Below, piece by piece: positions 29,625 to 37,557 of a stretch of DNA of 64,000 nucleotides (within the stretch, counting starts at the first letter, position 1; every line of letters starts with the position of its first letter). Source of the stretch: Gammaproteobacteria bacterium (GTDB lineage: Bacteria; Pseudomonadota; Gammaproteobacteria; Pseudomonadales; Azotimanducaceae); the NCBI GenBank assembly GCA_009841615.1, contig VXLL01000029.1, positions 1-64,000 on the forward strand, given 5' to 3'. Both the position numbers and the translations under genes were made by a program. The notes under the pieces were generated by a model, which saw only the letters and a list, made by a program, of their open reading frames with translations, did not search any database and was not told where the DNA came from.

Positions 29625-29870
29625 TTTGTCTTGCTCATTAAACATGGGAATAAATACCACATTATTTGTTGTCGGAACATCGAGGGGAAAACTACGGTCA
29701 AGATCGCACGATCATTATTCCGCAATAGCGGGGATAGGCGAAAGCCGTCAAAACGAAATTCGAGGAACAACTGTATCGAACCTACGGAGAACGTCTCACA
29801 CCATGACGAGACGCTACGAAAGCTCTCTATTTAGAATATTTCAACTATTTACCGTTGCAAGACATTTTTT
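29625..29870 (+). repeat. Repeat copy 2 with disrupted frame
   Basis: Counterpart of 20074-20310. The equivalent frame reads GENYGQDRTIIIPQ, stop, RG, stop, AKAVKTKFEEQLYRTYGERLTP, so two Trp codons have become TAG. The shared tail CTCTCTATTTAGAATATT ends just before the VOC gene. Confidence 0.55.
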
Positions 29871-29890
29871 TGCTTATATGAGGGTATTTC

Positions 29891-30258
29891 ATGCAGAAAG
29901 CTCAGGGATTCGGCGGGTTCCTGTTTAGGGCGAAGGACCCTGAAAACTTTCCAAATGGTACGAGCGTCACCTTGGAATAAACCCCGCCCCAAAGAACATG
30001 CAAATGTCCCCATGGAGGACCGAAGCAGGAGTCACTGTTTTCGCACCGTTCCATGCCGACACGGAATATTTCGCTGAAGATCGGACCTTCTTGTTGAATT
30101 TTCGCGTAGCCGACCTAGATGCGATGATCGAACAACTGAGATCTGCGAACATCGAGATTTCACACGAAGTTGAAATGAAGGGCCTAGGTCGATTCTGCCG
30201 TATTCACGATCCCGAGGGCAATCCGATCGAGCTTTGGGAACCCAAATACAAAGAGTAG
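29891..30258 (+). pseudogene. Frameshifted VOC (glyoxalase/bleomycin-resistance) family gene
   Basis: From ATG 29891 the frame reads MQKAQGFGGFLFRAKDPENF, then loses one base near 29953-29956 (CCAAATGG where CCAAAATGG is expected) and continues in the next frame as WYERHLGIN… through FCRIHDPEGNPIELWEP to TAG 30258. Corrected, it would be about 122 residues, the normal size of a single VOC domain with the typical DPxGN..ELWEP ending. The indel sits in a short A run, so a sequencing error is possible; otherwise the gene is recently inactivated. Confidence 0.75.
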
Positions 30259-30289
30259 ATTAGAATTTGGAAAAGAAGGGCGAGTGTAG

Positions 30290-30512
30290 TCATCCAAGAC
30301 CCCATCCAAAGTCGTCTGGGTGTCGATGGTAGGTCGCGTTCACAAACTGATCGAACGCCGCAAAGGTCACTTCATAATTGCTTATCGCAAATTTCACGAC
30401 GCTCACTTCGAGCACAGTTAATTCTTCGTCTCGATAATCGTCGACCGTCAGACAGCCCGTCTGAAGTATCCCGCTGTTAATTACCACCATTTCTGGTCCT
30501 TCCCCACCCGAA
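30290..30512 (-). pseudogene. Remnant of a formylglycine-generating-enzyme/sulfatase-modifying (FGE) domain
   Basis: The minus strand encodes GGEGPEMVVINSG, then DDYRDEELTVLEVSVVKFAISNYEVTFAAFDQFVNAT and HPDDFGWGLG before a stop. This is the recognisable N-terminal third of the FGE-sulfatase domain (consensus MVVIPSG…E.PVH.V.v..F.is.yEVTfa.yd.Fv). The expected continuation (RPV..VSW.DA) is absent. Upstream codons to 30721 show no matching sequence. Confidence 0.65.
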
Positions 30513-30721
30513 ACGGACGTGTGAACGTGTTTCCGCAAACCCGATATCCCCAAACCGAAAACCCGTCGCACCACGGTCCCGAATTCCTCTGGCTCAGAGC
30601 ACCGCAAAAGCATCATCTGAGCGTCCCGTACGACTCTGTCCGCACCAAAACACTCGTTTCGTGGTGCCGGACTACCCCTGTTGCTCCTACATTCCCAACA
30701 ATTTCGCAGAAAACTCTGCAA

Positions 30722-31287
30722 GCAATCGGCGGATTACCCCCAAAACTCCCTCGCTCAATTTAGACATGCAGAATGTCTGCTCCTGTTCACCAACTCTTCG
30801 ACCGGTTCTTGATTCTCCAAAGAGTCGCGCGCTCCTGCCATAATTTGGACTCATGAAACTTTTCTGATTGTAGAAACCATCAAGCAAAGGAATGTCCATC
30901 TTGAAAGGTCAATGGATCGCATCGTTTTAACTCATTCGTTGGTACGGCATCGCGTGTACTGTTTTAATTTCGATTCGTTAGAAGGTAAAGCGTAGCGCGT
31001 AGCTCAATCAACAGGTTAACAGACAAAGCCATATACCACAGCCCCCGCAAGAAAATATCTCTTTTATAATAGGTAGTTATTCGGAACCTTTATCTGCAAA
31101 CCAATAATTAATAAGACTGTCGGACTCGAGCCCGAAAAGTCAAGAGTGCTCTGCAATAGTGGCGCGATTTTTTTCTTTATACCAATATTCATCACGCACC
31201 GTTTAATAGGGTAATATGAAAATCCCGATATTTCCGTCGTTTAAGAAAGCTTCGAAATTCTTCGCACCAGAGCTAATGGAGGCTAAA
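30722..31287. other. Decayed intergenic region
   Basis: No gene recognised. GGAGG at 31278-31282 is the ribosome site for the next gene. The plus-strand start at 31216 upstream of that site is not favoured. Confidence 0.4.
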
Positions 31288-32172
31288 ATGAAACTACTCA
31301 CAACCATACTCACCATAGTACTGATGGTTGTCACCGTCCCGATAGGTGCGATAGAATTACTACCCAAGGGCGGGTACTCCAAATCGGATTGTAAAGGTTT
31401 CCACACACATGAGCTGCTTGAACCGTACACTGTGAAAATAGACACCTTTAAAACTTCAACGAAATGGGTGGATCCTCAGTTCAAGAATAGTCGGATTGAA
31501 GGCAATATCGTGCATGAACAAAGGTCCCAAAATGACCAAAGGTCTCAGAATGAACAGGGACAGCAGGAAGAACAGGAACAGCAGGACGAACAAGGACAGC
31601 AGGACGAACAGGGACAGCAGGAAGAACAGGGGCAGGCGGATGAACAGGCTCAGACCGAGGAAGAAGACTTTGATATACCCCTTAGTAAAAGGCTGGTTGC
31701 TTCGAATCAACAGAAAATACTGGTGGTATATGAAGGTACGGTCGCCTTTGAAGAAAGGGTTGAAGAAATACGGGCAACCCGAGAAATGACCTATTCAACG
31801 CAAACTCGTTATGCACGATTAGGGTTAGCAATTCCTATATACCAGAGACAAGCTCATAATCCATTCAAATTTCTTAAGCGACACCAAGAAATCGAAATGG
31901 CTAATGCGATTGAAAAGATAGAATTGGTCGTTAACAAAAACGGCATCCTCCATAATCGCCCCGCTGCTTTAGAAGGAGTAAAGTCACAAAGAGTACGTGT
32001 ACAGCCAGTATCCCTTTGTATTACTTTTGATGTTACGAAGCTAGGCGAGCGTAGAACTTCGGCAACAAAGCAGTCCTTTGCTTTCCAACAGTTCGACGGT
32101 TTTAGAGTTGCAAAAGAAAGTAAGAACGAAAACGCTAGTACAAGTGAGAGCGAGGCACCGGATGCCCAATAA
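31288..32172 (+). CDS. Exported protein with eight-unit Gln/Glu hexapeptide repeat
   Basis: 294 residues from ATG 31288, chosen because GGAGG lies 5 nt upstream. Signal peptide MKLLTTILTIVLMVVTVPIGA. Residues about 77-124 are eight tandem hexapeptides of form E/D-Q-x-x-x-[N/E/D], encoded by an 18-bp DNA repeat. The C-terminal 165 residues are a globular, basic domain of unknown family (PLSKRLVASNQQ…). One Cys near residue 35 and one near 256. Function unknown; the repeat is a flexible charged linker or binding region. Confidence 0.72.
   Translation: MKLLTTILTIVLMVVTVPIGAIELLPKGGYSKSDCKGFHTHELLEPYTVKIDTFKTSTKWVDPQFKNSRIEGNIVHEQRSQNDQRSQNEQGQQEEQEQQDEQGQQDEQGQQEEQGQADEQAQTEEEDFDIPLSKRLVASNQQKILVVYEGTVAFEERVEEIRATREMTYSTQTRYARLGLAIPIYQRQAHNPFKFLKRHQEIEMANAIEKIELVVNKNGILHNRPAALEGVKSQRVRVQPVSLCITFDVTKLGERRTSATKQSFAFQQFDGFRVAKESKNENASTSESEAPDAQ
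31516..31659 (+). repeat. Coding tandem repeat, 8 x 18 bp
   Basis: Eight exact-length 18-bp units, in frame, encoding EQRSQN, DQRSQN, EQGQQE, EQEQQD, EQGQQD, EQGQQE, EQGQAD, EQAQTE. Middle units are nearly identical, suggesting recent slippage-type expansion. Confidence 0.9.
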
Positions 32173-32291
32173 TGTCCCGAGAAACCAATCTACCACGCTT
32201 ATTGAAGAGCGTTCTCGCCACTCCATCTCTTGTAGCTTTGATTTGCGAGTTGAAAATTCTTAGTACGTATCTCAATCAGCCACTTTGGTAG
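32172..32291 (+). CDS. Short frame coupled by TAATG, possibly truncated by IS insertion
   Basis: The stop of the repeat protein and the next ATG overlap (TAATG at 32170-32174). The frame runs 39 codons (MSRETNLPRLLKSVL…LVALICEL) and stops at 32291, just where IS3-like sequence begins. This could be the start of a downstream operon gene cut off by the element, or chance. Confidence 0.3.
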   Translation: MSRETNLPRLLKSVLATPSLVALICELKILSTYLNQPLW

Positions 32292-33159
32292 ATAAAAACA
32301 CAAATCCAAAGTCGGCGTAGGGAGTTGGATTTTTTAAGAAAAGCATCCAGTTACTTCGCCTCACAGCAGCCCAACGGTATGCGATCATAAACCGATGGCG
32401 CGGGTATTTTCCAGTAACCTTAATGTGTTCCGTGCTCGGCGTGTTTCGGAGCAAACACTACGCTTGGATCGAGCGTGGTCGGGAGTCGAAGAACTATGCC
32501 GTTTCGGATCGTCGTTTATTAGTACTCGTGCGAAGTTTGCACCAGGAGTGGGGAGGCATCTTAGGTTATCGGCGCATGCACGCCTGTTTACAGGTGCAAT
32601 ATGGGGAATGCATCGGCAAGCACCTTGAGGGTCGGTTGATGTGTTTGGCGGGGCTCATGAGTATTCCCAAGAAACGTCGGCAGCAACGGCGACCGGGACG
32701 AGTCGACCAGTACATCCCCGACCTGCTGCAGCGCGATTTATCGGCCAGAGAACCGAATTGGGTTGGGTATCCGACATCACGGAACTCGCGACAGGGGAAG
32801 GTAAGTTGTACCTGTGCGTGATCAAGCATCTTTACGATGGTGTGATGGCGACGTGGAAAACGGGTACTCGGCCTACGGCCAATTGGGTCACTTTAACGGT
32901 GGAAATGGCACTGGTGAAGCGACCTGGGAGTCGAGATACGATCTTGCATTTGGACCACGGTAGTCAATACACGAGCAACGCGTACCACCAGTGTTTGCAA
33001 CGCCATGGTTTGCAGATCAGCATGGGCAGAGTCCGGACCTGTGCCGACAATGCATCGGCAGAAAGCGTGTATGGACAGCTCAAACGAGAACTAGTACGGC
33101 GATGCCAGTTTCGGACTCGGCAAGAAGCAACCGAAAAAATCAATCACTACTTCTTGTGA
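32292..33159 (+). mobile_element. Degenerate IS3-family element (OrfA tail and frameshifted OrfB)
   Basis: One frame ends as RRRELDFLRKASSYFAS…, the typical C-terminus of IS3 OrfA. An overlapping frame gives OrfB from FPVTLMCSVLGV and HYAWIERG through DLLQRDLSAREPN. A frameshift near 32760 then leads to WVSDITELATGEGKLYLC (first catalytic Asp), LHLDHGSQYTS (second Asp) and DNASAESVYGQLKREL (Glu). The end is clipped at INHYFL. The shift lies inside the catalytic core, so the copy is inactive. No terminal inverted repeats could be assigned. Confidence 0.82.
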
Positions 33160-33277
33160 GGCGACAATGAAACTGACGATCCGTTGTCGTGGAATCAGTG
33201 GTTTACGAGTAACGATCATCAAGTTGCGATGATTGCCGTTCCTCATTTTTGTTCTCGAGTGCTATGGATTAAGACTG

Positions 33278-34501
33278 TTATTCGTCTTCTGTGTTAGTGA
33301 GTTCTAAAAGACTAAGAATCGCGTTTTTCATGTCCACCACAGCTACCTGAGCTTCAGACGGTGAATCGGAATCGTTAAGCAACGCCAACCATGGATCGCG
33401 GGCTTTCCTTACGATGTCAGCCGCCGTCTCTCCATTTAAAGCCTGAATAGTCGGATCAACACCGTGGTCCAACAGCACTTTCACCGTTTCCGGATATCCG
33501 TAGAACGCCGCCCAGTGTAATGAATTTCGTCCGTCTCGGTCAGTATGTACGGGATTTAGTCCCTTTGTTAACAATTCCTTTAGTAGTTTTGCATCGAAAC
33601 TTAGTACTGCGGCATGGCTGAGTGTGAAATCCGACCCATCTTCAATCCCTGGGTCAGCTCCGGCATCCAGGACAGCACGCAAGCAACTCTTATCTTTCAG
33701 TCGATTGGCGTGTAATAGGGCGGTGAGTAATGGAGTGTTACCGTCTGGATCTGGACGATTAATTATTTCAGGATCTTCCTCCAACAACTGTCTAAACTTG
33801 TCGCAGTGACCCAATCCAAGAAGGTAGCTTGGATTGGCTTCAAGTCCCGCTTCATCGGGGACAACCATATCAAGAAGTCCTTCGAGGTCACTGATTCGAG
33901 AATTTAGAATTAATGAAATCGGCGATTGACCATTTTCAAAATTTTCTGTGAGCAAGTTTGGACGGTGTTTAACCGTTACGTCAAGTACATCAGGCCTTTG
34001 TCCAAGAATGAAGTCTCTGCGAAAAGAATCTATGTCGAGTAGAGCGACTTTCACCTCCAACGCAGATGTACCATCAATCATACCCTCGAGGTATTTGACA
34101 TAGACCTCCCTCGATTGTGGAGAGCTTATTCGATCTTCTTCTTTGCCATTGTTGAAGAAAAGAACAGTTGGCACACCAATCAGACCAAATTGGGTAAAAA
34201 TCTCGCGAGAATCATCAATGTCAAGTTTGAACACCTTAGCGCGTCCTGACATTTCAGGCATCAGACTCTCGATGATAGGATCGAGTTCTTTGCAAGGAGC
34301 ACACCACGTTGCGGTAAAGTCAACGAGTACCGGTACTTGTGCTTCTAAGACTTCAGTCTCGAAATTCTCTGTCGTAACATAGACTACTTTGTCTGCAATA
34401 TTTGGGCTAACAGTGTCATCATCGTCGGCAATGCTGGTAGTAGTGATCATTGCAGTCGATGTCAGGAAAATCGAAGCTCTAAAAAACCACCCAGATCTCA
34501 T
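33278..34501 (-). CDS. Exported thioredoxin-ankyrin fusion protein
   Basis: 407 residues from ATG 34501, chosen over 34525 because GAGGAG lies 7 nt upstream and the signal peptide (MRSGWFFRASIFLTSTAMI) begins there. Residues about 35-135 form a classical thioredoxin domain: VPVLVDFTATWCAPCKELDPI (Cys 67 and 70), GLIGVPTVLFF with cis-Pro. Residues about 225-390 contain three or four ankyrin repeats (DGNTPLLTALLHA, DGRNSLHWAAFYGYPETVKVLLDHG, NGETAADI). The combination suggests a thiol-redox module targeted to a protein partner. Not a family A protein; closer to TrxA-type. Confidence 0.88.
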   Translation of the reverse strand: MRSGWFFRASIFLTSTAMITTTSIADDDDTVSPNIADKVVYVTTENFETEVLEAQVPVLVDFTATWCAPCKELDPIIESLMPEMSGRAKVFKLDIDDSREIFTQFGLIGVPTVLFFNNGKEEDRISSPQSREVYVKYLEGMIDGTSALEVKVALLDIDSFRRDFILGQRPDVLDVTVKHRPNLLTENFENGQSPISLILNSRISDLEGLLDMVVPDEAGLEANPSYLLGLGHCDKFRQLLEEDPEIINRPDPDGNTPLLTALLHANRLKDKSCLRAVLDAGADPGIEDGSDFTLSHAAVLSFDAKLLKELLTKGLNPVHTDRDGRNSLHWAAFYGYPETVKVLLDHGVDPTIQALNGETAADIVRKARDPWLALLNDSDSPSEAQVAVVDMKNAILSLLELTNTEDE

Positions 34502-34838
34502 CAACTCACTCCTCATCGCGATCATTTAATTCGGGAGGGTCGCGAAGTAATAAAGCTTGAATACTAATCGCGCTCGGTCAAATTTATAGACTCAGACAGA
34601 ACTGTTTAAGTTACTGGGTGTGAGCACAGTGTTTGGGACAGCATCCTAACTACGCAAGTTCTGGCTGAATTATCCCGAGGAATTACGGAATACATTAGTC
34701 CGTACAAGAATTCTGCACGAGTGGCGGAAATTGACTGTCGAGCCACGCTACAGACCGTTGCTGCAACGGTTAATAAAATGCTTACCCTCCCCGTCGTACG
34801 AAGAATTCATAGGATTGATTGAGAAACAAGGAATAACG
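34502..34838. other. Divergent promoter region
   Basis: Lies between the thioredoxin-ankyrin gene and the TlpA-DUF547 gene and should hold both promoters. No clear -10/-35 pair found. AAGGA at 34828-34832 serves the right-hand gene. Confidence 0.4.
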
Positions 34839-37259
34839 ATGAAAAGACTTGTTGGACTAGCGATTGTTCTACCTGCTGCGATCCTAATTACGAACATCTA
34901 TGCCGTCGAAACCAACACTTTCACGCTGTCAGGTGAATGGATTATTGTCGGATCGGGAACACCAGCAGAAACACAAAAGGTATTGAACGCACAGCCAACA
35001 TCAGTCGTAGTGTCGCGTATTCATTTCGCCGACGAGTATTCACCAGAGGAACTCGTGATCGCGACTGGTTCGTTTGCCGACGGCGAGGTGGTTCTTGAAG
35101 GAGAAATTGAAGAACGAACCGAAGTCATCATCTCGGTTTCAATAGGCGAGGAAGAGTCGCTGACAACAAATACCGTGGTAGCTCCTGGAGAGGACACAAG
35201 GTTTGCACTGTTGAGCGACGAGTCTCTTGATATGGAGGATCTGTTGTTGGTAGTCGAACAGGCGAGGATAGTTGAGGAGTCGAAAGCGAAGTTTACGATT
35301 AGTGGTGACCTAAGTTTGATCGACGACAAAGATCTGTCCATCGCGCTTGCTCATGTCGTCGTTACGTCGAAAAATCCGAAAAGTGATAGTATCCTGCCGT
35401 CATCCGACCCGGTACTACTTCGCGATGGTCGTTTTTCGTTCGAAGGAATCGTTAGTGAGCCGACACTTGTCACCGTTCGCGTTCGTAGTTTCGACGACGC
35501 GTATATGGGAAGCATCAGTGCCGTCGTTGAACCAGCCTCACAAATTAGGATTTCACCGAGTAAGACGTCAAGCTCAGTTAATCCCGGCTTTGCGTCCGAA
35601 TTGATGGCGAAGTCAGACTCGACAGGAAGCATTCATCACGAGGTCATCGAGAGTTGGCAGCGTAGTGAGGAATATCTGGAGAAGATGGACAAGTACGCTA
35701 AAGCAATACGAAGAGCTACACAAAGCTCTAAAACGGACTCGGAGTTTGATGAAAGTGCTCACAAAATACACATGGATATGTCTTTAATTAAAAGTTCCGT
35801 GTTGACACCAATCGCTCAAGACTTGGAAGAACCCTTGACCGCGTTGCTTGCTATGGAATATGGAGCACTTCATGGTATCCCCGTGAGCCGAAAGTTGGAA
35901 AATTGGGACAAACTTGCAAGCGTGCTTGACGACGATTTGGTTGCTCGCAGGATCGTACCGCAGCGAGAAAGAATGGAAAGAGAAGTTAGAGTGATCGATA
36001 ACGTGACGATTGTCGTCGCGGGTCATAAAGCCCCCGAGTTTACTCTCGCGAATCTAGATGGTGAGGACGTCGCGTTGTACGATGTGCTCGCCAAGCATGA
36101 ATTGGTATTGTTAGACTTCTGGGCTTCCTGGTGCGGACCTTGCGTTGAAAAGCTGCCTAAGTTAAAGGAGTTACGTACAGCATACAAAGACCAAGGCTTC
36201 GAGATCGTGTTCGTTTCTATTGACGATACGTACGAGGATTGGAAAGAGGGAACAGAGAAACACGAAGTACCTGGAGTAAACGTCGGAGATCTACACGGAT
36301 TCCTAGCAAAGACTCCAGTGGACTATGGTGTGGTATGGATTCCAACAGAATTTCTGATTGATTCTGAGGGAGTAATTCTTGATCGGGGTCTTACTTTGGT
36401 AGAACTTGAGAACTTTCTTGATGAAAGGCTCGGTAGTGGGACCAGGCAAGAAAAAACTAGTTCTGATTCAACCGTTGAGCAGAGAATTAGCACTGGTTTC
36501 GATACTCCTCAACCAGCGGCTCTCATTCCTTTTTGGAACGCAAACAACGAGTCAAACGAGAAATCGATCGATCACTCAGTGTGGCAAAACATACTGGATG
36601 AGTTTCTTGTCGAGCACGAATCTGGAATAAATCGATTCGACTACAAAGCACTCAGAGAAGACGAGATTAGATATCATTTGTTGATCGAATACGTACTTCA
36701 ACTCTCTGACTTGGATCCAAGAACCTATTCCAAGTCTGAACAACTTGCGTATTGGATCAATCTATACAACTCACTTACGGTTTACTTAGTCGCGGCGCGG
36801 TTTCCCGTAGAGTCTGTTCGAGACATTAAACTCGCTGCAACGGACTTGAATCCATTGGACATCAAACTCACAAACATAAAGGAACACCAATTAAGCTTAA
36901 ACGACATCAGGAATGGAATTCTGAGACCTATTTGGCAAGACAGCCGAATCCATTATGCCCTAAATTCTGCCAGCGTTAGCTGCCCCAACTTGTCCAAGAG
37001 AGCATTTACTGCGGATAACGTGGAAGAGTTGTTGGAAGAAGGAGCAAAAGCGTACGTGAACCATGCCCGCGGAGTAAAGATCCTTGATGAGCAGCTTAAA
37101 GTTTCCAGTATTTATTTCTGGTATAAAGAGGATTTTGAAGTTGATGGCAAGGATGTTTGGGGACATTTATTGACTTATGCGAAGCCAAAGTTGGCAGAAA
37201 AACTAAACCAATTTACTGAGTTTGAAACAGAGTATGATTGGAGTGTTAACGTTCCATAG
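34839..37259 (+). CDS. TlpA-type thioredoxin fused to DUF547 domain (family A)
   Basis: 806 residues from ATG 34839, with AAGGA 6 nt upstream; an in-frame start at 34731 would put 36 residues before the signal peptide. Signal peptide MKRLVGLAIVLPAAIL. Modules at TFTLSGEW and KFTISGDL. Thioredoxin at about 394-540 with FWASWCGPC (first Cys 432) and WIPTEFLID. After a 40-residue linker, residues about 580-800 form a DUF547 domain with its hallmarks: YWINLYNSLTVYL, RIHYALNSASVSCPNL and YFWYKEDF. About 250 residues longer than its close paralogue at 26579, the difference being the DUF547 part. Confidence 0.88.
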   Translation: MKRLVGLAIVLPAAILITNIYAVETNTFTLSGEWIIVGSGTPAETQKVLNAQPTSVVVSRIHFADEYSPEELVIATGSFADGEVVLEGEIEERTEVIISVSIGEEESLTTNTVVAPGEDTRFALLSDESLDMEDLLLVVEQARIVEESKAKFTISGDLSLIDDKDLSIALAHVVVTSKNPKSDSILPSSDPVLLRDGRFSFEGIVSEPTLVTVRVRSFDDAYMGSISAVVEPASQIRISPSKTSSSVNPGFASELMAKSDSTGSIHHEVIESWQRSEEYLEKMDKYAKAIRRATQSSKTDSEFDESAHKIHMDMSLIKSSVLTPIAQDLEEPLTALLAMEYGALHGIPVSRKLENWDKLASVLDDDLVARRIVPQRERMEREVRVIDNVTIVVAGHKAPEFTLANLDGEDVALYDVLAKHELVLLDFWASWCGPCVEKLPKLKELRTAYKDQGFEIVFVSIDDTYEDWKEGTEKHEVPGVNVGDLHGFLAKTPVDYGVVWIPTEFLIDSEGVILDRGLTLVELENFLDERLGSGTRQEKTSSDSTVEQRISTGFDTPQPAALIPFWNANNESNEKSIDHSVWQNILDEFLVEHESGINRFDYKALREDEIRYHLLIEYVLQLSDLDPRTYSKSEQLAYWINLYNSLTVYLVAARFPVESVRDIKLAATDLNPLDIKLTNIKEHQLSLNDIRNGILRPIWQDSRIHYALNSASVSCPNLSKRAFTADNVEELLEEGAKAYVNHARGVKILDEQLKVSSIYFWYKEDFEVDGKDVWGHLLTYAKPKLAEKLNQFTEFETEYDWSVNVP

Positions 37260-37557
37260 TTGTATTGAATAATGCCACCACGGTGGGAAAGGGACTGAGC
37301 ACGTTTTTTGGAACCACTTCTTAAGCATGTTGGACGACATACGTCATCACGTCCATTACCTGGAGACACTCAAAACAACTCCAAGCTGCAAAGAAGCCCA
37401 GTGTTGAACTAAAATAGCCATACACTCTGGATGTTTGGAACGCGCGCCATAGTTCTTATTGTCGAAGCTCGACAAACTCAAATCGTCGCTTTTGAAGACG
37501 TGTCTCACATTTTGAACGACCCAAACCAATTATTTACTTTCTGGAGGAAACTGATCC
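37260..37557. other. Intergenic, nothing beyond a ribosome site
   Basis: GGAGG at 37542-37546 precedes the next gene by about 10 nt. A small CCAC/GTGG hairpin near 37283 is too short to call. Confidence 0.35.

Noticed and set aside
31060..31075. TATAAT near 31066 as promoter of the repeat-protein gene
   Set aside because: No acceptable -35 at 16-18 nt spacing, and over 200 nt from the start codon.
31516..31659. Regular 18-bp repeats considered as a CRISPR-like array
   Set aside because: Units are contiguous without spacers and in frame within a coding gene.
32300..32420. Overlapping frames considered as two damaged genes
   Set aside because: They match the normal OrfA/OrfB overlap of IS3 elements; only the later shift near 32760 indicates damage.
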